Source: DASYLJ01 sp036009625 (GTDB taxonomy: Bacteria; Desulfobacterota; Binatia; DP-6). From it: a stretch of DNA of 64,000 bases. Positions 32,596-41,142 of this stretch are shown one piece after another. Positions within the stretch are counted from its first letter, which is position 1. Every line of letters starts with the position of its first letter. The position numbers were made by a program, and so were the translations under genes. The notes beneath the pieces are model-generated. The model made no database searches, was not told the DNA's origin, and saw only the letters and a program-made list of their open reading frames with translations. The DNA lies in NCBI GenBank assembly GCA_036009625.1, contig DASYLJ010000127.1:26856-90855 (forward strand). The letters run 5' to 3'.

Positions 32596-32991
32596 ATGAG
32601 AACATCGCCAGGATCGAGCTCTCGCACCACGGCGTTGGCCCTCGCGGCCATCGTGTGGTGCTTGCCATACGCCGCGTCAGCGGAAGCCCCCGCGAGCGGC
32701 AAGTTGAAGGACAAGGTCGTCCAGGCATTGAAGTCCATCAGCGACGGAACGTGCCCGGAAAGCCTCATGGGGGCCCTGCTCCTCACGCAATGCGAGCAGC
32801 AGCTGACCAACCTCAAGTCGAGGCTGTCCGCTCTCGGCACCTTGAAGGAGGCGCGCTACAAGGGCCTCGAGTCACTTCCAACCGGCGTGGAGGCCGAGGT
32901 CTATCTCGTGAGCTTCGAGAAGGGCAGCATGACCTGGCTGGCTGCTCCCGCCCCGAGCGGGAAGCTCTCCGTATTCTGGAGCCCCGGCTGA
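32596..32991 (+). CDS. Exported NTF2-like/DUF3887-like small protein (operon gene 1)
   Basis: A 131-residue protein with a signal peptide (residues 1 to about 30, ALALAAIVWCLPYAASA). The mature domain begins LKDKVVQALKSISDGTCPESLMG and ends with VYLVSFEKGSMTWLAAPA and a short VFWS strand, resembling NTF2-like (DUF3887/DUF4019-type) accessory domains. The start at 32596 is fixed by a GGAGGAG site. It is the first of five plus-strand genes with overlaps or very short gaps, ending at 36881. The related arrangement 'helix - Cys - helix - strands' is also seen at the C-terminus of the third gene, so the operon may carry two versions of one domain. Function unknown. Confidence 0.75.
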   Translation: MRTSPGSSSRTTALALAAIVWCLPYAASAEAPASGKLKDKVVQALKSISDGTCPESLMGALLLTQCEQQLTNLKSRLSALGTLKEARYKGLESLPTGVEAEVYLVSFEKGSMTWLAAPAPSGKLSVFWSPG

Positions 32992-33005
32992 TTGGCGACT
33001 CGGGC

Positions 33006-34253
33006 ATGCGCGCCGTGCTCGCCGCCGCCGTCGGCCTCGCCGCACTGCAACAGCCGTACTGTCATGCGTCCTGCCCACCACGCGCAATTGCGGCGGCATC
33101 CGCACGGGAGTGGTCGCAGAATCTCGCGGCAGTGACCGGCGCCCGGTCCGGGCAGGGTCTCGTGGTCGGCTGGCAGCCAGGCGAGGTCTGGGTTGCGGCC
33201 CCGGCTCACGTGATCTTCGGAGAGGACCTTCAGCCAGCTCCTGACGTCATCGCTAAAGCGGCAGCGACGTTGAAGGTGCTGCTGCCCGGTGACTCGTCGC
33301 CTCGACGCCTGTGCCCGCCTCGCTGGGGTGCGCTGAATCCGACACCACCCAGCGGCATCGATCTGTCGTTCGTCTGCGTCGAGTGGGCCGGCATCCCTCT
33401 TTTCAATGCAGGGCTCGTCGCCCGCGACCTGCGGGTTGGCGACGAATTGCGCCTGTTGGCCGACCCACGAACGGGAGCCGAGATCCGCGGTCGGGCCATG
33501 GGGGTTTCGCGCGACGACTCGGGTGCAGTCGTGGACATTCAGGCCGGGGGTCTTGCTGGCTTGCATGGCCTGTCGGGAGCGGCCACCGCGAGCCCGTCGG
33601 GGATCGCGGGATTGTACCTGGGGCTGGAGACGAGCGGGCACGTGCTCCCGATCGACTCCGTTCGCAGGCAGGCGAAGACGGCACGGATTCCCTGGCAGCT
33701 CTCGGAGCACGAGTTCTTCGACTGCGCACAAACCCGACGCGTATGCGTGACCGCCCAGGCGGGCATCGCGCCGGCGGCCATCACCCTGCGGCGACTCCCG
33801 TCGCCGTCGGAGGCGACGCAGATCGGCCTCAACGATTGCGCAGACGTGGCAGAGGGCAAATACGAGCTCAGCGTTTCCTCCGGAGACCCGAAGTGCGAGC
33901 CGAGCTTCCTCCTCGTTCATGCAGGAACCTCGGATCTTGCCGTCGATCTCTCGTGCATGCCGCTCCTCATGGGGGTGTGGAATGGTGGAGATGGCCAGCA
34001 GCTGCGATGCGTGCAGACGGGCGTGCGTGATGCGCAATGCGTCGGGCTCGGCGATCTGGGATGGGGAATTCTCAATGCTCGCCTATCGGTCGAAGGTGAC
34101 CACATCTCCATTCTCGGCTGGTTCACGGACGCCACCGGCAACACCCATGATGCCAGCGGTCGGTTTGCGTGGTCGGTCAATTCCCTGAGCGGTCAGATCG
34201 CACGCGATCACGGAACTCCGACCGCAGTTCGTCTTTCGAGGGAGCGGAACTGA
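33006..34253 (+). CDS. Exported trypsin-like serine protease (operon gene 2)
   Basis: A 415-residue exported protein. The signal peptide covers residues 1-22. Residues about 40-225 resemble a trypsin-like peptidase: GQGLVVGWQPGEVWVAAPAHV (His68 in TAxH-like APAH), GIDLSFVCVEW (Asp119), and GLHGLSGAATASPSGIAGLY (Ser190 in a GxSG core with the usual downstream G-I-x-G). A second domain (about 235-320) is Cys-containing and beta-rich, and a third (about 325-410) starts GVWNGGDGQQLRCV. The stop TGA overlaps the next ATG (TGATG), so translation is coupled. The spacing of the triad is right for the fold, but the active-site loop is atypical (GLSG rather than GDSGG), so activity needs proof. Confidence 0.7.
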   Translation: MRAVLAAAVGLAALQQPYCHASCPPRAIAAASAREWSQNLAAVTGARSGQGLVVGWQPGEVWVAAPAHVIFGEDLQPAPDVIAKAAATLKVLLPGDSSPRRLCPPRWGALNPTPPSGIDLSFVCVEWAGIPLFNAGLVARDLRVGDELRLLADPRTGAEIRGRAMGVSRDDSGAVVDIQAGGLAGLHGLSGAATASPSGIAGLYLGLETSGHVLPIDSVRRQAKTARIPWQLSEHEFFDCAQTRRVCVTAQAGIAPAAITLRRLPSPSEATQIGLNDCADVAEGKYELSVSSGDPKCEPSFLLVHAGTSDLAVDLSCMPLLMGVWNGGDGQQLRCVQTGVRDAQCVGLGDLGWGILNARLSVEGDHISILGWFTDATGNTHDASGRFAWSVNSLSGQIARDHGTPTAVRLSRERN

Positions 34254-35104
34254 TGGGCAGTCGCATCGCGCTGGGCATCGTGTGTGCCTTGCTCTCCTCG
34301 CCTCGCGGGTCAGACGTGCCGCAAGGCGAATGGCACAACACCGGAATTCGCACGGTCGAGGTTCTGCAGGACGGGACGTGCCTGCGCGTCTGGCTGGAGG
34401 AGCGTGCCTACAGCTTCGGCTCGCCGACCAACGGCGCGGTCGCTGGTATCTACCGCAACGTCGTCCGCGCGGTTCCCGTGGGACCGCCCAGCTTCCGCGA
34501 AGGCTGCGTGTTTCCAGCGCCCGCCAGCAACCCGGTCGCGAGCCAGATGCGCGCCTGGGAGTTCGCCGCGAAGCCCGTCGACGAAGGGGCCTGGCTGGTT
34601 CGTGCCGAGCCTCGCCCTGGGAGCGGAGACTTGCGACTGTTCGAGGCTGAGGAATTCCAAACGAAGGTACGCGTGCGGGGAGACCGGTTGATCGATACTC
34701 CGTCGAGTACCGACGATACCCCTCGGCTCTCGTTTCGCCGGCCCGGCGCGCCACCCGACGGCGCGCGCGCGGCTCTGGACGACGCGGTGACGCGCCTTCA
34801 CCAAGGGAAATGCCTGGAGGTCCTGTCGGCGTTGGGTCACGACGCGGATCGCGTGACCAGAGTGTGTGACCTTCGACGCAGGATGGACGATCTCCTCGGC
34901 CGATACGTCTCCCTCAGCGTCGACCAAGCAGTCGAGCTCGACGCGATGCCTCCGGAGTTCAATCGCGGCGCCACGTCTGGCCCGGTTGCGCGTCACGGCG
35001 TGTTCTTCGCGTTCATCGGACAGTACGAAAAGGAACGCATTCCGGGCAACGCGGTGGTGGCCGAGGAGGGGGGACAATGGCGGGTCGTGGCCCTCTGGTT
35101 CTGA
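34253..35104 (+). CDS. Exported protein of unknown function with C-terminal NTF2-like region (operon gene 3)
   Basis: A 283-residue protein. The start at 34253 overlaps the upstream stop by one base. A short hydrophobic N-terminus (ALGIVCALLSS) may be a weak signal peptide. An N-terminal beta-rich region of about 150 residues (GIRTVEVLQDGTCLRVWLEE) contains two cysteines. The C-terminal region, ALDDAVTRLHQGKCLEVLSA through VVAEEGGQWRVVALWF, looks like the NTF2-like/DUF4019 domains that precede secreted or membrane partners. No catalytic motif is recognised. Its last 28 bases overlap the next gene. It probably works with the neighbouring protease in the periplasm; this is inferred from coupling only. 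Confidence 0.72.
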   Translation: MGSRIALGIVCALLSSPRGSDVPQGEWHNTGIRTVEVLQDGTCLRVWLEERAYSFGSPTNGAVAGIYRNVVRAVPVGPPSFREGCVFPAPASNPVASQMRAWEFAAKPVDEGAWLVRAEPRPGSGDLRLFEAEEFQTKVRVRGDRLIDTPSSTDDTPRLSFRRPGAPPDGARAALDDAVTRLHQGKCLEVLSALGHDADRVTRVCDLRRRMDDLLGRYVSLSVDQAVELDAMPPEFNRGATSGPVARHGVFFAFIGQYEKERIPGNAVVAEEGGQWRVVALWF

Positions 35105-35853
35105 TTCTTTCGATTCTGCTGACGTCGATCGCACGGAGCGCGGACGCGGGAAGCGCGACGGCTGATGACACATGTCGTAAGGACGCGCTGTCACAGGCCG
35201 GCACGCGCCCGGAGGCGTATGCGCCCCGGCGAGGCGGCTATTGCGACGGCGTGGTGTTCGAAGCCCACTCGGGATCGGGAGAGCTCACCGTCATCGGCAT
35301 CTCTGCTTCCGGTATTGCCGGAGATCCGTCATCAGGCCCGGTACGGATCGCTGCAGCTGCCGCGATCGAAGGAGCCTCCACGGCCCTTCGCCTGCAGGGT
35401 GTCGCCAAGGCGCCCGAGATCAACTATCGCCTCGACGCAAAGCTCGACCCGGGGCAGTCACTCGTCCTGGACAAGGAATCCGCGCTGACGATGGTGCAGC
35501 CGCACTTGCGAGCCGAGGACGTCGCCTGGCTCGCCTGGAGCGACAGCGCTGTGGATGGCCGCATCTACACCCCCACGACGCTCGCGGGAGCTGGGGGGAG
35601 CGGCGTCGAGATCATCGTACGCCCGACGATCGATACGACCTACAGTATTCTCACCATCGAGCGCCCCTCGGCCAACGGGGCCTCACCCAAGACGCTCCGA
35701 GAGACCGCTCGCTCCGCGGGCCAGCCAATAGCATTTGGCGTCACATCCGAGACCGCAGGCATTCTCAGAATCAATATCCTCGCGGTCGGGTACGACGGGA
35801 CCACCCAGACCGCGAACATCCGGCTTCGATATCCGAAGCACAAAGCACCGTGA
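35077..35853 (+). CDS. Exported beta-rich protein of unknown function (operon gene 4)
   Basis: A 258-residue protein with a clear signal peptide (PLVLILSILLTSIARSADA, residues 5-23). The mature part is beta-rich with one disulfide-capable cysteine pair near its N-terminus (DDTCRKDALS, GGYCDGVVF) and segments such as ALRLQGVAKAPEINYRLDAK and TYSILTIERPSANG. This suggests an Ig-like or jelly-roll fold. I recognise no family. It overlaps the previous gene by 28 bp and the next by 4 bp (GTGA), so it is firmly within the same operon. Confidence 0.75.
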   Translation: MAGRGPLVLILSILLTSIARSADAGSATADDTCRKDALSQAGTRPEAYAPRRGGYCDGVVFEAHSGSGELTVIGISASGIAGDPSSGPVRIAAAAAIEGASTALRLQGVAKAPEINYRLDAKLDPGQSLVLDKESALTMVQPHLRAEDVAWLAWSDSAVDGRIYTPTTLAGAGGSGVEIIVRPTIDTTYSILTIERPSANGASPKTLRETARSAGQPIAFGVTSETAGILRINILAVGYDGTTQTANIRLRYPKHKAP

Positions 35854-36881
35854 GGCGTACGCGTACCCGACGTTTGGAGGCGCTCGTCGCCTCTCTGAGC
35901 GCGCGACTGAGCGAAAGTCTTCAGGCAGGCGCCGACGACTCGGAGGTCGAGAGACTCGCACGGCGCCTCGAGCTCGCCCTTCCGCTCGTTCGGGACCATC
36001 GGCGCCGGCGCTCGCTCTTGTGGGGAACCATCGCGATAGCCATCGCGATCGGTGCCGCAAGCCTGCTCAATGTGCTCCGGCTACGCAGGGTGGACGTGGT
36101 TCTTTCCTCCACGGCGAGGGCGTTCGTACTCACGAACGGGTCGGAAACCTCCAACATTCTCCCGGTGAGTGTACCCCTGACGAAGGTGACCATCCCGGGC
36201 AATGCACCGAAGTGCACGAAACCCGAACTGCATCGTGCCGGCACCTGCGACCCCGTGAGTGGCCTCCGGCTCAACACGGTGTTCGTCAATCCGAGCGCCG
36301 TAGTCGGCATGCGAATCCTCGAGGAGTGCATCGAGCTCGATGTCCTTTCGGGAGCAGCAAGCGTCGATCTCACCGTATTCCGCGATGGATCGGGATCAGG
36401 GGCAGACTCGGCCGTCGAGGCATCTCACGCCGACTTGCAGGCCGGCGCGTCCATCCGGCTCTGTCCCGCTGCAGAGCTCGTCCTGAGGGCCAATGGATTG
36501 TCGGGTCTGCTGCTTGGTGATCGCGATGCGGGAAGTGGAATCGCCGAGCGGGAGACGTTCCCTTCCCTCCTCAGTGGGACACTCGCGATCGTCGACACGG
36601 CTGAGGAGTTGCCCTTGCAGCGCACCGACGTCGTCCGGTTCGGAGAGATGTCGAGCGGAAGCCTCGTCGCGCGAGCTCGCGAGTCCATCGAGATCGTCTT
36701 CGTAGGGCATCGAACGGGCTCGCTGGTGAGAGGTACCGGCAACGACGCCGACACCCTGATGCCCAGCGCGCTGGATTGGCTTCAGAGATCGCCCCGCCTC
36801 AAGGCCGCGTTACTGTTGATCGCAGCGATCGTCGGCGCGGCGATCGCGGTTCGACGATACTGGCTCGACGAGGCGCGCTAG
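35850..36881 (+). CDS. Bitopic/two-helix membrane protein with periplasmic domain (operon gene 5)
   Basis: A 343-residue protein. The N-terminal cytoplasmic helix of about 50 residues is highly charged (RRTRTRRLEALVASLSARL). Transmembrane helix 1 lies at residues 54-76 (LLWGTIAIAIAIGAASLL), a periplasmic beta-rich domain of about 235 residues contains paired cysteines (APKCTKPELHRAGTCDP), and helix 2 lies at about 318-334 (AALLLIAAIVGAAIAV) with a short cytoplasmic tail. The GTG start overlaps the previous stop. A two-helix protein with a large periplasmic domain at the end of a protease operon could be a sensor, anchor or substrate of the protease. Function is unknown; I recognise no family. 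Confidence 0.75.
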   Translation: MRRTRTRRLEALVASLSARLSESLQAGADDSEVERLARRLELALPLVRDHRRRRSLLWGTIAIAIAIGAASLLNVLRLRRVDVVLSSTARAFVLTNGSETSNILPVSVPLTKVTIPGNAPKCTKPELHRAGTCDPVSGLRLNTVFVNPSAVVGMRILEECIELDVLSGAASVDLTVFRDGSGSGADSAVEASHADLQAGASIRLCPAAELVLRANGLSGLLLGDRDAGSGIAERETFPSLLSGTLAIVDTAEELPLQRTDVVRFGEMSSGSLVARARESIEIVFVGHRTGSLVRGTGNDADTLMPSALDWLQRSPRLKAALLLIAAIVGAAIAVRRYWLDEAR

Positions 36882-37190
36882 ACCCTCGAGTACGCCGCAC
36901 GCGACGACACGGGAGCCGTCGCACGCCGAGCCGGCGAGGTCCGGCGAGGCCGGCAATCAGAACCGCTGCCCGACCACGCTGCCGGTCAGGCACAACCGGC
37001 GTGCGGTGAGTACGTGGACGTCCCCATGCGGCGGGAGATGGCTCGCAGGCCGACGACCTCTCGCCGTGCGTCGCGGCACCGAGCCACGTCGCAACGTCGT
37101 GCGCGAGCGATGGAGGTTTCCGTTGACCGCTGGAACAAGCTGTGCCATTCGACGCGTTCACAACCTACTTACTACCTTGGGGAGGGGTCC
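36882..37190. other. Gap upstream of the beta-helix protein gene
   Basis: About 310 bp without a convincing gene. The last bases carry a strong ribosome site (GGGGAGGGG) ending 2-3 bases before ATG 37191. A short inverted GCCGGCGAGG/CCGGCGAGGCCGG repetition occurs near 36930-36955 but I cannot assign it a role. Nothing else is recognised. Confidence 0.4.
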
Positions 37191-38954
37191 ATGGACGGAG
37201 GTATCGTGAGACGTTGCGCCGCGGTCGGGGCTCGGGTGTCGCTCTGGCTCATGATATCGGCCGGCTTCGTGCTGGCGGTCGGCGCTCCGGTGCTGGCACC
37301 ATCGAAGGCCGAGGCGGCCAACTGCGGCGGCTACTCGGGCTGCAACCGCATCCACTGCAACTGCGGCGACACGGTCGTCCACAGCTACACGCTCAACAGT
37401 ACCGCCGAGCCGAATCCGAACGTGGTCGGCGGCGTCCTCGACTGCTCCGCGTCGGGCGCTGCGTTCGGATTGAAGGTCGCGAGCAGCAACTGCCCCTACC
37501 CCTCCACCTCGTGGACCTGCACCAGCAGCCTGTGCGTGGGCGGGCCCAACGACGGGCAGGCGTGTGCCAACAACGCGGCCTGCCGCCCTGCCGGCGCCTG
37601 GACGTGCAACGCGGGCACCTGCACCGACGGGCCGAACGGCGGCAGTGCCTGCAAAGACAACCTCGATTGCCAGGTCGCGACCTGCACGAACAACGTCTGC
37701 ATCGCCGGAACCGACGCCGGGTCGCCGTGCGGCGTGGTCTTCGACGGCGGCAACGTGGTCATCCAGGGCCCGGCGTTGCCCAACATCAAGCAGGGAATCC
37801 AGCTGTTCGGCACCTTCGGCGCGACGGTGCAGAACGCGAAAGTCACGAAGTGGCAGCAAGGCATCCAGTTGACGGACTTTGCGCGCCGCAACGTCGTGCA
37901 GGACAGCGAGGCGTACGGCAACGGGACGCCTGGGCTTCACAACATCCACTACGGCATCGACGTGCGGCGCGATTCGACGAGCAACATCCTCCGTCGCCTG
38001 ACCGTGCACGACAACGGCGACGAGGGCGTGCACATCAGCTCCCAGAGCAACAACAACGTGCTGCGCCTGTCCACCCTGACGGACAACGGCGATCCGCCCG
38101 GGACCGACGGCGAGCAGATATACCTGCTGGAGGTGGTGGGAACGACCATCGCCACCAATACGGCCAGCGGCGCGGTGGCGCTCCGCTCGGAGGACTCGGA
38201 CAACGGCAACATCAGCCGCAACACCTTCACCGGTGTCACCGAGCTGATCGGCGACTCGACTGGCAACACGCTCACGAACAACACCATCAACGGGCGCCTC
38301 CGGTTCGCGCAGGGGACCGGCGGCAATCCCACCGGCAACACCGCCACGGTGACCAACACCACCGACAAGATCGACGTCAGCAGCCTGGCCTGCATCGAGT
38401 TCGATCGCAGCTACGGCAACACGATCGACATCCCAGCGGCGCAGATCACCAGCTGCGCCGCGTTCGCCCAGACCGTCGGTCAGTGCGACGGTGGGACGAC
38501 CTGCAACGTGAGCGGCGACTGCGGCTGCTGGGGCTCCTGTCAGGTGACGCCGAATCTCTGCAACTCCGATTCGGACTGCAACAGCTGCACGATGGGGCAC
38601 TGCGCTCTCGCGCCCCTGACGTCGTGCGGCGGCACCTCACCCTGCCCGAAGTGCGATCGTGCGGGCAACGCCGGCGTCTGTGGCAGCGACAGCGGGCCTG
38701 CCAGCGGCGGTACGGCGTGCACCACGGTCAGCAATTGTCCCTGCAACCCGAAGACCGTCTACTCGTGCGTAGCCAGCCACTGCGCCGGCGGTCCAGCCAA
38801 CGGCCAGAGCTGCACCGAGGACTCGGTGTGCAACCACAACACCTTCAAGTACTGCTCGACCGGCTCGGCGCCCTCGATGTCGTCGTTTGCGCCGGCCTCG
38901 CCTCCGGCCGATCCGGCGATCGACATCGTCGCCGGCACGAACTGTCCCAGCTGA
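37191..38954 (+). CDS. Exported parallel beta-helix protein with Cys-rich modules
   Basis: A 587-residue exported protein. The signal peptide runs to about residue 43 (ISAGFVLAVGAPVLAPSKAEA). Mature N-terminal part: Cys-rich modules of the form CVGGPNDGQACANNAAC and CTDGPNGGSACKDNLDC. Residues about 180-420 form a NosD/PbH1-type right-handed parallel beta-helix, with repeated rungs such as NVLRLSTLTDNG, NGNISRNTFTG and GNTLTNNTINGRL. The C-terminal part has further Cys modules (CAGGPANGQSCTEDSVC). The start is set by the GGGGAGGGG site. Beta-helix proteins of this kind often bind or cleave polysaccharide; no catalytic residues are apparent. The same CxGGPxxGxxC module is found inserted in the hydrolase at 54643. 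Confidence 0.85.
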   Translation: MDGGIVRRCAAVGARVSLWLMISAGFVLAVGAPVLAPSKAEAANCGGYSGCNRIHCNCGDTVVHSYTLNSTAEPNPNVVGGVLDCSASGAAFGLKVASSNCPYPSTSWTCTSSLCVGGPNDGQACANNAACRPAGAWTCNAGTCTDGPNGGSACKDNLDCQVATCTNNVCIAGTDAGSPCGVVFDGGNVVIQGPALPNIKQGIQLFGTFGATVQNAKVTKWQQGIQLTDFARRNVVQDSEAYGNGTPGLHNIHYGIDVRRDSTSNILRRLTVHDNGDEGVHISSQSNNNVLRLSTLTDNGDPPGTDGEQIYLLEVVGTTIATNTASGAVALRSEDSDNGNISRNTFTGVTELIGDSTGNTLTNNTINGRLRFAQGTGGNPTGNTATVTNTTDKIDVSSLACIEFDRSYGNTIDIPAAQITSCAAFAQTVGQCDGGTTCNVSGDCGCWGSCQVTPNLCNSDSDCNSCTMGHCALAPLTSCGGTSPCPKCDRAGNAGVCGSDSGPASGGTACTTVSNCPCNPKTVYSCVASHCAGGPANGQSCTEDSVCNHNTFKYCSTGSAPSMSSFAPASPPADPAIDIVAGTNCPS

Positions 38955-38958
38955 CGAC

Positions 38959-39783
38959 GTGTTCCCCGACGCGGCCGCCGCCTACCATCTGACCATCGCT
39001 GTGGCGGCGGCCGCCGTCGGCGTCGGGCTGTTCCTGTGGACCATGGGCACGGCCGGGGTGCCGACGTGGCGTGCGCTCCTGTTCGTGCTCGCGATCGTCG
39101 CCGGCGCACACTTCGGCGGCGTATCGCACATCGTCCGCTCGGCGCCGGCATGGGACTGGTCTGCCCTCTTCACGCTGAGCTACCGCCACCCGGACGCGAT
39201 CGCGGGCGTCGCCGTGACGTTCATCCTCTTCCGCCCGCTCCTGCTGCCGGGGACGTCGCCGTGGCTCGTGGCCGACTGCCTCGCGCCGAGCTCCGCCTTC
39301 GCTCTCGTGCTCATGCGCATCAACTGTTTCCTGGCCGGATGCTGCTTCGGCTGCCCGACGCACGTGTCCTGGTCGATCCGGCAGCCGCCCGGCAGCCCGG
39401 CCAGTACGCTGCATGCGGGATTCGGATGGATCGCGTCCGATGCGCTCCCGAGCCTGCCGGTGCACCCGCTCGAGCTCTACTTCCTCGCGCTGAGCCTTGC
39501 GGCTGGCGTGCTCGCCCTCTGGCTCCTGCGGCGCAAGGCATACGACGGTCAGGTGATCCTCGCGTACCTCCTCGTGCACGAGGGCGGGAAGTTTCTCCTC
39601 GAGTTTCTGCGGGGCGCGCCGCGCGGCGCCTACAACCCGACCGTCTCCCTCGTGCTGGCGCTCGGCGCCGGCGCCACGCTCGCCTGGCGGGCCGTCGGTA
39701 GGCAACGGCCACACGCTGCTGGCACCGGGGACCCGTTCGCGGAGAACGTCGTCGACGGGACGGTCGCGCGCCCTCGGGCGTGA
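38959..39783 (+). CDS. Prolipoprotein diacylglyceryl transferase-like membrane protein
   Basis: A 274-residue polytopic membrane protein related to Lgt. The signature-like region LMRINCFLAGCCFGCPTHVSWSI corresponds to the Lgt RxGNxxxGEx..G-P region in its divergent 'FxxGCCxG' form, and HPLELYF corresponds to the C-terminal HPxQLYE motif. The usual Lgt His-Gly-Gly-Leu block is replaced (GGVSHIVRSAP). Such divergent paralogs are common in deltaproteobacteria and may transfer other lipid groups. The GTG start at 38959 lies 4 bp after the beta-helix gene's stop, so the pair may be co-expressed. A housekeeping Lgt is presumably elsewhere. Confidence 0.75.
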   Translation: MFPDAAAAYHLTIAVAAAAVGVGLFLWTMGTAGVPTWRALLFVLAIVAGAHFGGVSHIVRSAPAWDWSALFTLSYRHPDAIAGVAVTFILFRPLLLPGTSPWLVADCLAPSSAFALVLMRINCFLAGCCFGCPTHVSWSIRQPPGSPASTLHAGFGWIASDALPSLPVHPLELYFLALSLAAGVLALWLLRRKAYDGQVILAYLLVHEGGKFLLEFLRGAPRGAYNPTVSLVLALGAGATLAWRAVGRQRPHAAGTGDPFAENVVDGTVARPRA

Positions 39784-39832
39784 GTGAGAAAAACCGTCGA
39801 TCGTTCCACGCGCGGCATGGTATGCGCGCTGC

Positions 39833-41056
39833 ATGGATCGACCTCGGGCCTCATCGAAGCGGCAGCTCGGCGCGGCGGCGCGCGCATGTCTCACCATCAT
39901 CGTCGCCGTGGGCCTGCTGGCACTCGAACCCGCCCCCGCGGCGGCCGGAGAGCTGCAGACCTTCGAGCTGCCGAGTACGCTGGTCGACCCCTCGACGCCT
40001 GGCGGCAGGCTCGAGCATGGCCGCACGGTCCCGAAGGTCCACGTCCTGCTGCCCGACGGCTACCGCGCCGACTCGAAGCGCGGCTATCCCGTTCTCTGGC
40101 TCCTCCACGGCGCCAACGGCGGCACCGACACCTGGATTCCCGGCATCACCACGCTGGCCGCCGGCTTCCCCGGGATCGTCGTCATGCCGGACGGCGGGCT
40201 GTTCGGCATGTACATCAATTGGTCGAACGCCGGCGTGCGTGGCGCTCCCGCCTGGTCCACCTACCATCTCGAAGTCGTGCGACAGGAGATCGAGCGTCGC
40301 TATCGCATCCGTCCCGAACGCCGATGGCACGCGATCGGCGGCATCTCGATGGGTGGTCAGGGCGCACTGCGCTACGCGGCGATGCTGCCCGGCTACTTCG
40401 GGTCCGTCGTCGGGTTCTCCGCTGCCCTCGCCGACATGCAGTCCGACATCGCACGGCTGGGCCTCGACCTGCTCGCCGCGGGCAACGCCGGCACGACCTA
40501 CGAGGCGATCTTCGGCTCCGCGGACGGCGCGTTCGCCGAGGGCAACAATCCGCAGGCGCTGGCGATCAACTACGCGCACACCCGCGTCTACGTGACGTCC
40601 GGCAACGGGGTGAACTGCCCCGGGGACCCGAAGGGCCCGACCTTCGATCTCGACGTCATCACGGAGACCGCCATCAACACGCTGCAGGGACCGTTCGCCG
40701 ACGCCGTTCGCGCCGTAGGCGCGAAGGCGACGGACACGACCACCTGCGGCGTCCACACGTTCGGCGTCTGGGACCGCGCCTTCGTCGACGCGCGAGCCTG
40801 GGGATTCTTCGGTCCCGTGCCCAAGCGGCCGCGGCACTGGGTCTATCGCACCGTGGCCACCGCCGGTGAGATGTGGGGCCTCCGCTTCGAGTTCGCGGAG
40901 CCTCCGGCGACGGTCGTCGACTTCGACCGCGCCGGCCCCACGCTGAGCGCGACGGGAACCGGCACTGTCGAGATCAGTGGCCCGCGAAACTGTCACTTCA
41001 CCGCCGACCTGCCGTTCGAACGGCGGCTGCCACGGGCCTGCCTGCGCGCCTCCTGA
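39833..41056 (+). CDS. Secreted esterase, antigen-85/EstD-like alpha/beta hydrolase
   Basis: A 407-residue exported hydrolase. The signal peptide is at about residues 15-38 (ACLTIIVAVGLLALEPAPAAA). The alpha/beta-hydrolase core shows YPVLWLLHGANGG (oxyanion region), nucleophile Ser172 in GGISMGGQGALRYAAMLPG, and a His in CGVHTFGVWDRAF that fits the catalytic histidine of the esterase-D/mycolyltransferase group. A C-terminal beta region of about 80 residues follows the core. Members act on acyl esters or as acyltransferases; the substrate here is unknown. It is upstream of, and same-strand as, the TetR gene, but an 86-bp gap with operator-like sequence separates them. Confidence 0.88.
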   Translation: MDRPRASSKRQLGAAARACLTIIVAVGLLALEPAPAAAGELQTFELPSTLVDPSTPGGRLEHGRTVPKVHVLLPDGYRADSKRGYPVLWLLHGANGGTDTWIPGITTLAAGFPGIVVMPDGGLFGMYINWSNAGVRGAPAWSTYHLEVVRQEIERRYRIRPERRWHAIGGISMGGQGALRYAAMLPGYFGSVVGFSAALADMQSDIARLGLDLLAAGNAGTTYEAIFGSADGAFAEGNNPQALAINYAHTRVYVTSGNGVNCPGDPKGPTFDLDVITETAINTLQGPFADAVRAVGAKATDTTTCGVHTFGVWDRAFVDARAWGFFGPVPKRPRHWVYRTVATAGEMWGLRFEFAEPPATVVDFDRAGPTLSATGTGTVEISGPRNCHFTADLPFERRLPRACLRAS

Positions 41057-41122
41057 ACGGATTTCACGGCATCCCGCGGCGCCGCTCGCCCATCCCTTGC
41101 CTCCGCGTCGATATCGGTACAA

Positions 41123-41136
41123 ACCGTCCAGACGGT
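41123..41136. promoter_or_regulatory. Palindromic operator candidate before tetR-type gene
   Basis: Perfect inverted repeat ACCGTC-CA-GACGGT, 20 bases before the first possible ATG of the TetR-family gene. Upstream elements resembling a promoter are TTGCCT (41097-41102) and TACAAA (41118-41123, 15-bp spacing), which the palindrome would overlap. This is the usual arrangement for autorepression of a TetR-controlled efflux operon. The symmetry is seen; the binding protein and promoter are inferred. Confidence 0.55.
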
Positions 41137-41142
41137 CGGCAA

